DNA of 52,148 bases from an uncultured Bacteroides sp. (GCA_944319875.1 CALUFR010000039.1:1-52148); one strand, 5' to 3'. Positions 30,918-40,750 are shown, numbered from the stretch's first letter. Numbers and translations are program-made. The notes: generated from the letters alone by a model not told the origin.

Positions 30918-31988
30918 TCAATGTAATTTCTCAAATTCTTGCATGCAATCTATCAACGCCTTCACGCTCTCTACGGGCAGGGCATTGTAGCACGAAGCAC
31001 GGAAGCCGCCTACTGAGCGGTGTCCCTTGATGCCTACCATGCCGCGCTCGGTCGCAAAGTTCAGGAAGTCGGCCTCCAGCTCCTTGTATTCGGGAGCCAT
31101 GACGAAGCAGATGTTCATGCGCGAACGGTCTTCCTTCTCGGTCACGGTGCCCACGAACAGCTTGTTGCGGTCAATTTCAGAGTAAAGCATGTCGGCACGC
31201 TCGATGGCGCGGCGCTCCATCTCCGTCACACCGCCTTGCGCCTTAATCCAGCGCAGGGTTTGCAGAGCGGCATAAATAGGCACTACGGGAGGCGTGTTGA
31301 ACATGGAACCGCCGTCGATATGTGTCTGATAATTCAGCATCGTCGGAATGTAGCGCGACACCTTTCCTACGGCATCGTTCTTCACGATAACGAAGGTAAC
31401 ACCGGCAGGAGCCAAGTTCTTCTGCGCACCGCCATAGATACATATATATTTAGAAACGTCCACCGGACGGGAGAATATGTCCGAAGACATGTCGCCCACC
31501 AAAGGCACATTGACATCGGGATCCTTGCGCAACTCGGTGCCGAAGATGGTATTGTTGGTCGTGATGTGCAGATAGTCCACGTCGGCGGGCACGGTAAAGT
31601 TCTTCGGGATGAACGAATAGTTGGCATCGGCCGAAGAAGCCACCTCTACCACTTCGCCAAAACCTTTGGCCTCTTTCATGGCTTTCTTGGCCCACGTACC
31701 GGTATTGAGGTAAGCGGCTTTCTTTTCGAGGAAGTTATAGGGAACCATACAGAACTCCAAGCTGGCGCCACCGCCAAGGAAAAGCACTGAATATCCTTCG
31801 GGAATGTCGAGCAATTCCTTGAACAAAGCCACGGCTTCGTCTACTACGGGTTTAAAGTCTTTGGCACGATGGCTGATTTCCATTAAAGACAAACCAGAAC
31901 CATTGAAATCGAGAATGGCCTTCGCGGTATTTTCTATCACTTCACGCGGAAGAATGGAAGGTCCTGCATTGAAATTATGCTTTTTCAT
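30918..31988 (-). CDS. serC: phosphoserine aminotransferase
   Basis: A 356-residue class V aminotransferase that converts phosphohydroxypyruvate and glutamate into phosphoserine, the second step of serine synthesis; it can also act in pyridoxine synthesis. The start [24 protein letters not shown] and the PLP lysine K190 in [12 protein letters not shown] are diagnostic. [14 protein letters not shown] near the end is the substrate phosphate-binding region. The length is typical. It heads serC-serA-DUF1015. Confidence 0.96.
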   Translation of the reverse strand: MKKHNFNAGPSILPREVIENTAKAILDFNGSGLSLMEISHRAKDFKPVVDEAVALFKELLDIPEGYSVLFLGGGASLEFCMVPYNFLEKKAAYLNTGTWAKKAMKEAKGFGEVVEVASSADANYSFIPKNFTVPADVDYLHITTNNTIFGTELRKDPDVNVPLVGDMSSDIFSRPVDVSKYICIYGGAQKNLAPAGVTFVIVKNDAVGKVSRYIPTMLNYQTHIDGGSMFNTPPVVPIYAALQTLRWIKAQGGVTEMERRAIERADMLYSEIDRNKLFVGTVTEKEDRSRMNICFVMAPEYKELEADFLNFATERGMVGIKGHRSVGGFRASCYNALPVESVKALIDCMQEFEKLH

Positions 31989-32039
31989 TGCAATAAATGT
32001 TTGGGTTATACAATGTGTTATTTATGTCTTACGACAAGG

Positions 32040-32070
32040 CGAAATTACGGATTTATTTCTATAATCCAAA
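32040..32070 (-). promoter_or_regulatory. serC promoter
   Basis: On the minus strand TTTG (32067-32070), a 19-bp spacer and TAATTTCG (32040-32047) fit the Bacteroides consensus with one mismatch in the -7 box. The leader is about 45 bases. The rest of the 283-base gap to the helicase gene is AT-rich, with no other element seen. Confidence 0.6.
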
Positions 32071-32271
32071 TTTTTCTATCCATTTTCTCGCATTTCAAAG
32101 GAAAACGCTTTCTATTTTATTACATACCCTATAATAATACGCTATTTTGTCATGTACAGATGGCAACAGACGAGAAAAACATATATCAAAATGTCACTTA
32201 ATAACCATGCGTCAACCAAAAACCGAAGCATGCAAACTTACACAATGACATCTCCCATAACCTCAAGAAAC

Positions 32272-33597
32272 TCACTTCGCTTCTTCTATCAGTGTCTTTA
32301 TCCCCTTGATCTTTTCACCCTGCACTAAAGAAAGCACCTGCCTTACCTTGCTACGGCGAACGGCCACAAAAGCATAATGGTCCTTCACATCGACCTGACC
32401 AATCTCTTCACGAGACAAGCCACCTTTCTTATATAGGAAACCTACGATGTCCACTTTGTTCAGCTTGTCCTTTTTCCCCTTACCGATATATAAGGTTGCC
32501 CAATGAGCCTTGACGGGCTTGGGAGTCTGCTCGGGCAAATCGAAAACAGGAATATCCCGGGCTATGTATTCAGGCAAACGCTCTTCGGCATGAAGAAGCA
32601 GGAACGACGAGCCGGTGGCATCCCATCGAGCTGTGCGCCCATTGCGATGAGTAAAAGCTTCTTCGTTCACAGGAAGATGATAATGAACCACATTTTCGAT
32701 ACCGGGAATGTCAAGACCACGGGCAGCCAAATCGGTAGACACCAATACCGGCGAGCTGCCGTTACGGAACTTGTAAAGCGCCCGCTCACGGTCGGGCTGC
32801 TCCATGCCTCCATGAAAGGCTTCACAAGGGAACTTCTTCGATTTCAAGTAACCGGCTACACGGTCCACACTCTCACGATAGTTGACAAATACCAAGGTAG
32901 GCTTATGAGCCACCGTACAAAGCAAGCGGTAAAGCGTTTCGAGTTTATCCTTCTGAGGCGAGAGCACCCGCTTCAGGCGCAAGCGCGAAGAGACGGGATC
33001 TGTATCCAGGAAATCGAGTTTCACCACATCCCGCTCTCCTTTCTCCACGCCCGTGAACCGGGGAATTTCTTCGGCATCAGTGGCCGAAAGCAACACCCGC
33101 TTTTCCAGGCAAGGCAGCTGTCCCACCACTTCGGCCATCTCTTCCTGAAAGCCGAATTCCAGGCACTTGTCAAACTCATCAATAATCAGTGTGCTGACCG
33201 TGCGCGCATTAAAGTTTCCCTTATGCAAGTGGTCGTTCATGCGGCCGGGTGTCCCTACTATAACCGCCGGCCTCAGACTCTTCATCGTGCGATGCTCGTC
33301 CATAGCCGGCCGCCCTCCGTAACAGCTCATCACCCGAAACCCCGTATTCATCGACTTGAACACACTTTCTATCTGCAACGCCAGCTCACGCGAAGGCACC
33401 AACACCACCGCCTGCACATCTTCTGTCAAAGCCGACAACCGTTGCACCAACGGCAAAAGGAAGGCCAGCGTTTTGCCCGAACCGGTAGGCGAAAGGACAA
33501 TCAAACTCCTGCATGTTCCGTATGCCCTCCCCACGGCCTCCTGCATGGGGTTCAAGCTTTCTATCTTCAAGTTCGCAAGTATATCGGCAGTCTTCAT
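32272..33597 (-). CDS. DEAD-box RNA helicase, DbpA-like
   Basis: A 441-residue RNA helicase. Motifs in order are the Q-motif region SLNPMQEAV, Walker A SPTGSGKT, VPSRELALQ, YGGRPAMDEH, GTPGRMNDHL, motif II IDEFD (a DEFD variant), LSATDAEE, TDLAARGLDIP and HRNGRTARW. The C-terminal 75 residues (AHWATLYIGKGKKDKLNKVDIVGFLYK onward) form a DbpA-type RNA-binding domain, which recognises 23S rRNA hairpin 92 in E. coli. A ribosome-assembly role is inferred. The start is taken at MKTADILANL; an ATG three bases earlier and a long unrelated extension upstream were rejected. Confidence 0.9.
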   Translation of the reverse strand: MKTADILANLKIESLNPMQEAVGRAYGTCRSLIVLSPTGSGKTLAFLLPLVQRLSALTEDVQAVVLVPSRELALQIESVFKSMNTGFRVMSCYGGRPAMDEHRTMKSLRPAVIVGTPGRMNDHLHKGNFNARTVSTLIIDEFDKCLEFGFQEEMAEVVGQLPCLEKRVLLSATDAEEIPRFTGVEKGERDVVKLDFLDTDPVSSRLRLKRVLSPQKDKLETLYRLLCTVAHKPTLVFVNYRESVDRVAGYLKSKKFPCEAFHGGMEQPDRERALYKFRNGSSPVLVSTDLAARGLDIPGIENVVHYHLPVNEEAFTHRNGRTARWDATGSSFLLLHAEERLPEYIARDIPVFDLPEQTPKPVKAHWATLYIGKGKKDKLNKVDIVGFLYKKGGLSREEIGQVDVKDHYAFVAVRRSKVRQVLSLVQGEKIKGIKTLIEEAK

Positions 33598-33621
33598 CAT
33601 CTTATTAAAATTTGGAAAGTA

Positions 33622-33650
33622 CAAATTTAGGGAAAAATTTGCTATCTTTG
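33622..33650. promoter_or_regulatory. divergent promoters for the helicase and DUF5063
   Basis: TAAATTTG on the minus strand (33622-33629) serves the helicase, and TATCTTTG on the plus strand (33643-33650) serves DUF5063. The two -7 boxes are only 13 bases apart, so the promoters overlap and may compete. Confidence 0.6.
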
Positions 33651-33670
33651 CCTCGCATATCACTAAATAT

Positions 33671-34225
33671 ATGAAGAAAGATAGCCAAGTAATATTCGAC
33701 CGGAATGTAATAGAGTTTGTCACCGTAGCAGCGGAATTCTGCAAGTTCATTGAACAAAGTGAAGAAAGTAAGCGCAAGGACTTCGTAGACACCATCCTGA
33801 AGCTGTTGCCTCTGCTTTACTTGAAGACGTCCATGCTATCCCCCTGCGAAATTCTCGGTGAAGAAGCCCCCGAAACGTTTGTCACGGAAGAAACGTACGA
33901 AATCATACGAATGAATCTGGCAGGCGTCATGGGTAACAAGGATGACTACTTGGATGTGTTCGTCAGCGACATGAAATACAGCGACCAGCCCATCACGCGA
34001 TACATTTCCGAAGACTTGGCAGACATCTACCAAGACATCAAGGACTTTATTTTCGTCTTCCAATTAGGACTGAACGAAACGATGAACGACTCACTGGCCA
34101 TCTGTCAGGAGAATTTCCGCTTATATTGGGGACAGAAACTGGTAAATACGCTTCGAGCCCTGCACGAAGTAAAATATTGCAATGGCCAGGAAGAAGGGGA
34201 TGAGGAAATGGAAGATGAAGCATAA
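33671..34225 (+). CDS. DUF5063 domain-containing protein
   Basis: A 184-residue, mostly helical, acidic protein matching DUF5063, a family of unknown function found in Bacteroidetes. Recognisable parts are FVTVAAEFCKFIEQ, LLKLLPLLYLKTSML and DLADIYQDIKDFIFVFQLGL. There is no membrane segment. The stop codon directly abuts the ATG of the RNase D-like exonuclease, so the two are translationally coupled, and an RNA-related role is possible though unproven. ATG 33671 follows the -7 box by 20 bases; a longer frame from 33356 overlaps the helicase. Confidence 0.85.
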   Translation: MKKDSQVIFDRNVIEFVTVAAEFCKFIEQSEESKRKDFVDTILKLLPLLYLKTSMLSPCEILGEEAPETFVTEETYEIIRMNLAGVMGNKDDYLDVFVSDMKYSDQPITRYISEDLADIYQDIKDFIFVFQLGLNETMNDSLAICQENFRLYWGQKLVNTLRALHEVKYCNGQEEGDEEMEDEA

Positions 34226-34882
34226 ATGGAAACCAAGCGTATGATAATCAGAAGAACCATTGGAAAAGAAGAACTGAACGAGATGCCTAAGGCAGCCTTT
34301 CCGGGACAAATACACGTGATACAGACACCGCAGGAATCCGAACGGGCCGCCACATATCTGAAAACCTGCCCAACACTGGGCATCGACACTGAGACACGCC
34401 CCTCCTTTAGCAAAGGACGGGTACACAAGGTGGCATTGCTGCAAGTGTCGTCTGACAAGCATTGTTTCTTGTTCCGCCTGAACCAAACAGGACTGACTAT
34501 GCCGGTCATCCATTTACTGGAGAATCCGAAGGTGACCAAAATAGGACTCTCGCTACACGATGACTTTCTGATGCTGCGCAAGCGGGCTCCCTTCGAACCG
34601 CGCGCCTGTGTGGAACTGCAAGAATATGTCCGGCCTTTTGGCATTCAGGACATGAGCCTGCAAAAGATATATGGCATCCTGTTCGGAGAAAAAATTTCAA
34701 AGTCGCAACGACTGTCTAATTGGGAAGCCGACGAGCTGACACAGCCTCAACAGCTTTATGCCGCCACCGACGCCTGGGCCTGCCTCAACATCTATCACAA
34801 ATTGGAAGAACTGAAACGTACGGGAGACTTTGAGATAGAAGCACCCGTACAACCTGCGGAAGAGCTGAAAATGGAAATCTGA
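34226..34882 (+). CDS. RNase D-like 3'-5' exonuclease
   Basis: A 218-residue DEDDy exonuclease. The acidic residues are visible: IDTETRPSF (D, E), SLHDDFLML (D) and YAATDAWACL, with Tyr and Asp of the third motif. It has the exonuclease domain only and lacks the HRDC domains of full RNase D, as do many Bacteroidetes relatives that act on small RNA or DNA ends. The substrate is unknown. The ATG immediately follows the DUF5063 stop. An RlmI-like rRNA methyltransferase follows after 43 bases. Confidence 0.88.
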   Translation: METKRMIIRRTIGKEELNEMPKAAFPGQIHVIQTPQESERAATYLKTCPTLGIDTETRPSFSKGRVHKVALLQVSSDKHCFLFRLNQTGLTMPVIHLLENPKVTKIGLSLHDDFLMLRKRAPFEPRACVELQEYVRPFGIQDMSLQKIYGILFGEKISKSQRLSNWEADELTQPQQLYAATDAWACLNIYHKLEELKRTGDFEIEAPVQPAEELKMEI

Positions 34883-34925
34883 GAAAGAAGAATCATTCAA
34901 GTATAATCATGTTCTTATCGTTTTT

Positions 34926-36107
34926 ATGTATAAAGTATATCTGAAATCCGGCAAAGAGGAATCTCTGAAACGTTTTCACCCGTGGGTGTTCTCGGGTGCC
35001 ATCGCCCGACTGGACGGAGAACCCGAGGAAGGCGAAGTCGTGGAAATCTATACGTCCCAAAAAGATTTTATTGCCAAAGGCCATTTCCAGATAGGAAGCA
35101 TCGCCGTGCGTGTACTCACGTTCCAACAGGACGAAGCCATCAACAAAGATTTCTGGAAGCGCAAACTGACCATCGCACGCGACATGCGGCGCAGCATCGG
35201 CATAGCCGGACGGACAGATAACAACACATACCGCCTGGTGCATGGCGAAGGTGACAACCTGCCGGGACTTGTCATCGACGTATACAACCGCACAGCTGTG
35301 ATGCAAGCCCACTCGGCCGGCATGCACTTGGATCGAATGGTCATCGCCGAAGCTTTAAGCGAAGTGATGGAAGGAGAAATAGACAATATTTATTATAAGT
35401 CGGAAACAACTCTCCCTTTCAAGGCGGACCTCTACCCCGAGAACGGATTCCTGAAAGGAGGAAATGCAGACAATGTGGCAATGGAATACGGACTAAACTT
35501 CCACATTGACTGGCTGAAAGGACAAAAGACAGGCTTCTTCGTGGACCAGCGCGAAAACCGCGCCTTACTGGAACGCTATGCTCACGGACGGAGTGTGCTG
35601 AACATGTTCTGCTATACAGGAGGCTTCTCCGTCTACGCCATGCGCGGAGGAGCACAACTGGTACACTCCGTGGACAGCTCCGCCAAGGCCATAGACTTGA
35701 CAAACAAGAATATCGCTCTGAACTTCCCCAATGACTCGCGCCACGAAGCCTATGCTGAAGACGCCTTTAAGTACTTGGATCGAATGGGCGACCAGTATGA
35801 TCTCATCATTTTAGATCCGCCCGCTTTTGCCAAGCACCGTGACGCCCTGCGAAATGCCTTGCAGGGTTACCGTAAACTAAACGTAAAAGCATTCGAGAAA
35901 ATCAAGCCGGGCGGCATCCTATATACCTTTTCATGCTCGCAAGCCGTAAGCAAAGAAAACTTCCGCACGGCTGTATTTACGGCGGCGGCCATGTCGAAGC
36001 GCAATGTACGCATTCTGCACCAACTGACGCAGCCGGCTGATCATCCCGTAAACATCTACCATCCCGAGGGGGAATACTTAAAAGGATTAGTACTTTACGT
36101 AGAATAG
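34926..36107 (+). CDS. class I SAM-dependent rRNA methyltransferase, RlmI-like
   Basis: A 393-residue protein of the RlmI/YccW family, which makes 5-methylcytosine at position 1962 of 23S rRNA in E. coli. The N-terminal PUA domain (MYKVYLKSGKEESLKRFHPWVFSGAI) is followed by a central EEHD-type region and a Rossmann methyltransferase domain with VLNMFCYTGGFSVYAMRGGA, VDSSAKAI and LIILDPPAFAK. The catalytic Cys is in YTFSCSQAVSKENF. The exact rRNA target is inferred from family membership. It is last of DUF5063-exonuclease-methyltransferase. Confidence 0.9.
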   Translation: MYKVYLKSGKEESLKRFHPWVFSGAIARLDGEPEEGEVVEIYTSQKDFIAKGHFQIGSIAVRVLTFQQDEAINKDFWKRKLTIARDMRRSIGIAGRTDNNTYRLVHGEGDNLPGLVIDVYNRTAVMQAHSAGMHLDRMVIAEALSEVMEGEIDNIYYKSETTLPFKADLYPENGFLKGGNADNVAMEYGLNFHIDWLKGQKTGFFVDQRENRALLERYAHGRSVLNMFCYTGGFSVYAMRGGAQLVHSVDSSAKAIDLTNKNIALNFPNDSRHEAYAEDAFKYLDRMGDQYDLIILDPPAFAKHRDALRNALQGYRKLNVKAFEKIKPGGILYTFSCSQAVSKENFRTAVFTAAAMSKRNVRILHQLTQPADHPVNIYHPEGEYLKGLVLYVE

Positions 36108-36181
36108 GGTGCAAAGAGTTAAATAACGCTAACAAAACGAAGATTTATGCTCTATTACTATGTTGTATAACATAAAACCTA

Positions 36182-36189
36182 TATCTTTG
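36182..36189 (+). promoter_or_regulatory. short RNA copy C -7 promoter box
   Basis: TATCTTTG matches TAnnTTTG. The -33 region (TATG at 19 bp) is weak. A near-palindrome ATGTTGTATAACAT lies eight bases upstream of the box, a different position from that in copies A and B. Confidence 0.55.
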
Positions 36190-36194
36190 CATCG

Positions 36195-36263
36195 TGTTTT
36201 TCATGGTATTAGATTTAAGGTTAATGAAGATTGGGTGTCTGGGATAGATACCCTTCTTTTTTT
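36195..36263 (+). ncRNA. short RNA, copy C of a paralogous family
   Basis: Predicted transcript of about 70 nt between the RlmI-like gene and the convergent membrane protein gene. The 5' body, with GTATTAGATTTAAGG at its core, matches copy A (1-61) at 38 of 42 positions. The 3' end is a terminator: stem GGGTGTC/GATACCC (36233-36239 with 36247-36253, one G-T pair), then TTCTTTTTTT. There is no ORF. The remaining 85 bases to the next gene are AT-rich and show no feature. Confidence 0.72.
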
Positions 36264-36349
36264 ATATACCATTCCCTCGCGTTTATAATTATTCCAGCAT
36301 ACGATTTTAGAGATTCCTACTTACAGTATAAACAAATAGGATTGCTTAC

Positions 36350-37963
36350 TTAAGTATAGAGAAATACAAGATTGGGGCAGACTGTCCCTTCGACATAGCA
36401 TAGTTGAATGGAGATCCGGAAATGACGGAAGAAATCGGCATGCGCCAAGAAGAAGTCCGGAAGCTGGTCGCGGTAACAGGAAGAGTGAGTCACCACCTCC
36501 GCCATATCCGCCATGACCAAAGCATGGTAAACGGGAGCCAGCTTTTCGGTTGCCTCCTCATAAGACGGCACAGTTCCAAGCACGTCCATCTGCTCCATCG
36601 CTGTGATATAGGCCGACAATCCCTGTTCGTCGGGCGAAAGCAGCAGACGTCCCCGATAGAAACAAGCATAAGTCCAAGAAGGGAGGTTAGCGTACCCCGC
36701 CAGACGCGCTGTCAGCCGATGAGCGGGCAAGCGGTAGAGGCGCAATCCGGGTACACCCGTAGCCGCCGAAAAACTCTTGTAGAAAGCATAACGACCCTGG
36801 GAGAAAGTGTATAGCAACTGATGTAATTCCCCTTGTGCATGAACCACATCCGGCATCGTGAGACTCAGCACCGTACTAACCCGCCTGTCCGTCGAGTCAC
36901 CGGAAAGGAAAGAACAAGAAAGCATTCGAGAACCGGCCTCTGATTGGAAATATTCAGCCAAGGCTTCATCGAAAGCCACACTTCTTGCGGTGGCAGGTAC
37001 ACTGTCGGCCTTCATCTGCCGGAGGAGACATTCTATTTCTGTTTTCGATGGTGAAAGCGCATATTTTTTATAAAGAATTGTAGAAGCGGGCAGTTCATTG
37101 CCGGAAAATCCTTTTAACGGAGGGGAGTGCAAGAATGCCAGTCGGCAGGTGTCTGCCGTGACATCGCCATCAGCCACACCCGCACAATAAATGCCCTCTT
37201 CGGCAAACTTCAGATGGAACGTCAGCCAAAGCGGCTTGCCAGTTTCCGCCCCTGACGATGCCGACGAAGCATTCCAACGGACATAAACCACTGCCTTGTC
37301 CTCCTCACGCCGATCCGCACCGGCTGCACGGAAAACATCGAGTCCGGCCAGGGAGTCATTCTTCCGTTTCCACGTATCGATGACCTGCTCCAATAATCTC
37401 TTTTGAAAGCTGACGGCCAAGAAATCTCGTTTCATCCACACCGCCAGGAAACGCCCGTCGGCAAGAGGATATATATCAATCGTCTGCCCTTTATAATCAA
37501 CGCTCTTGGATGAATAGCCGGACACGGTGTAGCGGGTAATGCAGGCTTCCAGCAACCTCCGATCATCCTCTCCCAGGCGGCAATAAAGCACCTGGCCGTT
37601 TTTCAAGTCCGGATTGTGAAAGCTGATCAGCATTTCGTTCATATCCCAACTCAAACCGTGCGGTTCTTCTTCCATGAGCACCTGTAAAAATCTCTTTGCG
37701 CAAGAAAAAAGGTCGGAAGCATACAGAAAATGATTGTCACGGCTACAGGCCATGTTGTCAATCCGCTCAATGAGATCCGCCACACGGCCTGTCTCGAATA
37801 CAGCCTCCGCATCTTGGGGAATCAAGGTATAAAGATTGAAATCACGCCGCTCGTCCATTGCCCCCAAGCGCATAAACGAGTAGACGGCAAAGCCCGTACA
37901 TAGAAGCACGATGCAAACAATCAGACTAATCCGTATCAAATAAGTCGGCTTCATGGCTTTCAT
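36350..37963 (-). CDS. membrane-anchored protein of unknown function (DUF3352-like)
   Basis: A 537-residue protein with one N-terminal membrane helix (ISLIVCIVLLCTGFAVYSF, about residues 8-26) and a large domain predicted to lie outside the cytoplasm. The domain lacks a known catalytic motif; its layout (IPQDAEAVFETGRVADLIERI near the start, strand-rich later parts) recalls DUF3352-type proteins, but recognition is weak. The start is moved to ATG 37963 because the promoter -7 box (37976-37983) overlaps the first ATG at 37978. It has its own promoter despite being co-oriented with the PhnP-like gene, 100 bases upstream. Confidence 0.7.
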   Translation of the reverse strand: MKAMKPTYLIRISLIVCIVLLCTGFAVYSFMRLGAMDERRDFNLYTLIPQDAEAVFETGRVADLIERIDNMACSRDNHFLYASDLFSCAKRFLQVLMEEEPHGLSWDMNEMLISFHNPDLKNGQVLYCRLGEDDRRLLEACITRYTVSGYSSKSVDYKGQTIDIYPLADGRFLAVWMKRDFLAVSFQKRLLEQVIDTWKRKNDSLAGLDVFRAAGADRREEDKAVVYVRWNASSASSGAETGKPLWLTFHLKFAEEGIYCAGVADGDVTADTCRLAFLHSPPLKGFSGNELPASTILYKKYALSPSKTEIECLLRQMKADSVPATARSVAFDEALAEYFQSEAGSRMLSCSFLSGDSTDRRVSTVLSLTMPDVVHAQGELHQLLYTFSQGRYAFYKSFSAATGVPGLRLYRLPAHRLTARLAGYANLPSWTYACFYRGRLLLSPDEQGLSAYITAMEQMDVLGTVPSYEEATEKLAPVYHALVMADMAEVVTHSSCYRDQLPDFFLAHADFFRHFRISIQLCYVEGTVCPNLVFLYT

Positions 37964-37975
37964 GGATTTGTTTTG

Positions 37976-38006
37976 CAAAAATAAACATTTCCACTAATAA
38001 AGCAAA
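37976..38006 (-). promoter_or_regulatory. promoter of the DUF3352-like gene
   Basis: On the minus strand TTTG (38003-38006), a 19-bp spacer and TATTTTTG (37976-37983): a full consensus match. Its position decides the start of the downstream gene. Confidence 0.7.
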
Positions 38007-38064
38007 ACAACATCCAAAAAGTTTAAAGAAAAACGGAATGCCGGTTCTCTGCGTAAGCAAACTT

Positions 38065-38832
38065 TCAGCATTCAATCTCCAGGCCGTCATAGGCAAACTG
38101 GACATGCGGAGGCATCTGCCGGCTGATTTCGGCATGCAGTCCCGCATGATGCCCCATGTGAATAAAATACGTCTCACGGGCAGCAATGCGGCGGGCTGCC
38201 TCCAAAGCCTCGGAGATAGACTGATGCGTAGCATGAGGTTCGGGACGCAAGGCGTTCATTACCAATACGTCGACTCCACGAAGCAAGCGGTATGACTCAT
38301 CGGACATCGTCAGCATGTCTGTCACATAGCCCAAACGCCCCCCAATACGAAAGCCCAGGATGGGCAAACGGCCGTGCAAAACCTCAAAAGGCAGCACTTC
38401 CGTACTCCCGACAAAGAAAGGTTCGCCGGCCTTCGCCTCGTGGAGTGAGATGCGGGGCACACCGGGATATTTATGCTCAACAAAACAATACGGCATGCGC
38501 ATACGCAGGTGTTGGGCCGTATAAGCATCGGAAAAAATAGGCACCTCGGCAAAGCGGCAGAAGGGACGTAAATCATCCAATCCGCCCACGTGGTCGTAAT
38601 GCTCGTGGGTAATCAGCACGGCATCTATAGGGCCAAACCAGGAGGTACGTATCATTTGCTCCCGGAAATCGGGGCCACAGTCTATCAGGAGGGTCGCGCC
38701 ATCGTCAGTGTGCAGCAAGGCCGACGTGCGCAAACGCTTGTCACGAAAATCAGTAGACCGACACACCGGACAAGTACACCCTATTTCGGGCACACCGGTG
38801 GAAGTTCCGGTTCCTAAAAATCTCAGTTTCAC
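38065..38832 (-). CDS. PhnP-like metallo-beta-lactamase fold phosphodiesterase
   Basis: A 255-residue MBL-fold hydrolase of the PhnP/YycJ-like group. The start MKLRFLGTGTSTGVPEIGC and CTCPVCRSTD, which holds the structural zinc Cys cluster seen in PhnP, are clear. The di-metal site is THEHYDH with Asp in LIDCGPDF and a His in FIHMGHHAGLH. PhnP cleaves cyclic phosphodiesters in phosphonate breakdown, but no phn genes are here, so a general cyclic-nucleotide or phosphodiester substrate is more likely. It is 22 bases after murB. Confidence 0.88.
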   Translation of the reverse strand: MKLRFLGTGTSTGVPEIGCTCPVCRSTDFRDKRLRTSALLHTDDGATLLIDCGPDFREQMIRTSWFGPIDAVLITHEHYDHVGGLDDLRPFCRFAEVPIFSDAYTAQHLRMRMPYCFVEHKYPGVPRISLHEAKAGEPFFVGSTEVLPFEVLHGRLPILGFRIGGRLGYVTDMLTMSDESYRLLRGVDVLVMNALRPEPHATHQSISEALEAARRIAARETYFIHMGHHAGLHAEISRQMPPHVQFAYDGLEIEC

Positions 38833-38854
38833 AGCTATATCTTTTAATTACTAA

Positions 38855-39859
38855 TCAAATGAAGTTCACTTCCGGTTCGATGACAATCCCGAAACGGTCG
38901 GCCACAGCATCCTGCACCGCACGAGCCAAAGACACGATATCCGCACCTTCGGCTCCACCCAGATTGACCAGCACCAAAGCCTGCCGGTCATGGACAGCCG
39001 CACGGCCCAGTGCCTTCCCCTTCCAGCCTGCCTGCTCTATCAACCAGCCGGCAGGCACCTTCACACGGTCGGCATCCACCGCATAACAAGGCATGGAAGG
39101 AAACTGAGTGCACAACCGGTCGTATTGCGCCCTGGATATAACCGGATTCTTAAAGAAACTGCCGGCATTGCCCAGCCGGACGGGATCGGGCAGTTTGTTT
39201 TGGCGGATATCTACAATGACTTGCCGGACACGGGCCAAATTCACTTCATCATAGCGCGACAGTTCCTGACGGACATTCCCATAATCAAGTTTGAAATGTG
39301 GATGCTTACACAAACGGAAATGAACGTAGAGAATAAAGACTGACTTCATGGAAGGACGCTTGAAGATGCTGTCCCGATAAGCATAAGCGCAATCCGAGAT
39401 CCTGTAAACCCGCTTCACGCCACAGGCATCCATTGTTTCCACAAAATCTATCAGGTCACAAACCTCCGCCCCGTAAGCGCCTATGTTCTGCACAGCCGCC
39501 GCTCCCACTTCTCCGGGTATCAGCGACAAATTTTCAGCTCCATACCATCCACTCTCTACGCAGCGCTGTACAAAGTCATCCCAAACCACACCGCTGCCCA
39601 CACGCACCTCCACCCAATCAGGATTCTCACCGGTAACCTCTATCGTCCTGATTGCCGAATGAAGGAATGTCCAGTCATACCGTTTCTTCGTAAAAAGCAG
39701 ATTGCTCCCGCCGCCTATACAGAAAAAAGGACGGGACGAGAACACTCCCTCGTCCACCAGGCACTTCAGCTCCTCCTCGGAAGCAAACTCGCGGAAATCC
39801 GATGTTTCCGCCTGAATGCCAAACGTATTATGCGGCAATAATGAATAATATTCCATCAT
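38855..39859 (-). CDS. murB: UDP-N-acetylenolpyruvoylglucosamine reductase
   Basis: A 334-residue MurB of the type I (E. coli-like) form. It reduces UDP-GlcNAc-enolpyruvate to UDP-MurNAc with NADPH and FAD, an early step of peptidoglycan synthesis. FAD-binding motifs are [11 protein letters not shown] and [19 protein letters not shown], and the catalytic Ser is in [11 protein letters not shown]. The C-terminal domain ([14 protein letters not shown]) is present. The first two codons are both ATG, so the protein may start one residue later. Confidence 0.95.
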   Translation of the reverse strand: MMEYYSLLPHNTFGIQAETSDFREFASEEELKCLVDEGVFSSRPFFCIGGGSNLLFTKKRYDWTFLHSAIRTIEVTGENPDWVEVRVGSGVVWDDFVQRCVESGWYGAENLSLIPGEVGAAAVQNIGAYGAEVCDLIDFVETMDACGVKRVYRISDCAYAYRDSIFKRPSMKSVFILYVHFRLCKHPHFKLDYGNVRQELSRYDEVNLARVRQVIVDIRQNKLPDPVRLGNAGSFFKNPVISRAQYDRLCTQFPSMPCYAVDADRVKVPAGWLIEQAGWKGKALGRAAVHDRQALVLVNLGGAEGADIVSLARAVQDAVADRFGIVIEPEVNFI

Positions 39860-39872
39860 GCGTCATCTCTTG

Positions 39873-40730
39873 TCAGACACCCGTGTCCTCGTATTTATAT
39901 AATTCCCATTCACCGTTCCTCTTCCTAAAATAGAAAATAGTTGAATAACCATTGCTCACACCGTTTACTCTCAATATTTTAGTCAAAGAGCGGTCTTCAT
40001 TTTTCTGTCCGTAGTCGATATTGGACAGCCTATCAACAGGCAAAGCCGGCCTAAACGCATACCACTGGTCCACCTCAAGCGTTGTCTCCAGTATGGAGAA
40101 TTCATCATCGGGGTCAACCGTAATAAATTGCAAAGGGTTGGAAATATGTTCCCGTTGATAAAGACTGTCTACGGCAAAACGAGCATAAAAAGTAACAAAA
40201 TCAGATTGTTCCGTCTCTTCTTCCATTTTCCTCAGATTGACAGCTTCGAGCATCCACATACCGTTAATACGCTCAAAGTAGTAACGCTTCGCTCTACGCG
40301 TATCAAGGAACAGCCACTCCACCCGAACAGATGACAAGGCCGTGTCATTAACCAGCTCCATATCATCTTCCTTGTCGAAAAGCAACGTATAGCAGGGCTG
40401 ACCGGCAAAAAGCGAATCATGCTTCCAATGCTTCTTTTCAATCTTCAAAGGAGTGTCACCATTATAATAAGGCAAGGGGAAAACCGTGCGCTGCCGTTGG
40501 AACAAAGAATCTGTGGCATAATTGAAAATAAAGTCATCGAACAGCTCGTCTGCACCTACCGGTTTCGGAGCGTCTTCCACCACCTGTGTCGTATCCCGTA
40601 AATACAGTTCTGTGGTATCGGCAGGAACGGACATAGCGGTTATTGCGTCGGAAGTATCCATACCCGCCTTCGGGTTCTTACAAGAGAACAACAAGGCGAA
40701 TACCGACAAACTCCATAACAGGTTTCTCAT
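39873..40730 (-). CDS. DUF4348-like lipoprotein
   Basis: A 285-residue lipoprotein. The signal is MRNLLWSLSVFALLFSC, with the lipidated Cys at residue 17. The mature domain resembles DUF4348, a Bacteroides family of unknown function: ELFDDFIFNYATDSLFQRQRTVFPLPYY and its echo DFVTFYARFAVDSLYQREHISNPLQFI suggest an internal duplication. ATG 40730 is chosen over an ATG at 40754 because it gives a proper signal. It sits between TDH (20-base gap) and murB (13-base gap), probably one transcript. Confidence 0.85.
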   Translation of the reverse strand: MRNLLWSLSVFALLFSCKNPKAGMDTSDAITAMSVPADTTELYLRDTTQVVEDAPKPVGADELFDDFIFNYATDSLFQRQRTVFPLPYYNGDTPLKIEKKHWKHDSLFAGQPCYTLLFDKEDDMELVNDTALSSVRVEWLFLDTRRAKRYYFERINGMWMLEAVNLRKMEEETEQSDFVTFYARFAVDSLYQREHISNPLQFITVDPDDEFSILETTLEVDQWYAFRPALPVDRLSNIDYGQKNEDRSLTKILRVNGVSNGYSTIFYFRKRNGEWELYKYEDTGV

Positions 40731-40750
40731 ATCCAACAGAGCGGCTACAA

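Noticed and set aside
33601-33795. N-terminal extension of the helicase
   Set aside because: The extension crosses both divergent promoters and the start of the DUF5063 gene and has no conserved sequence.
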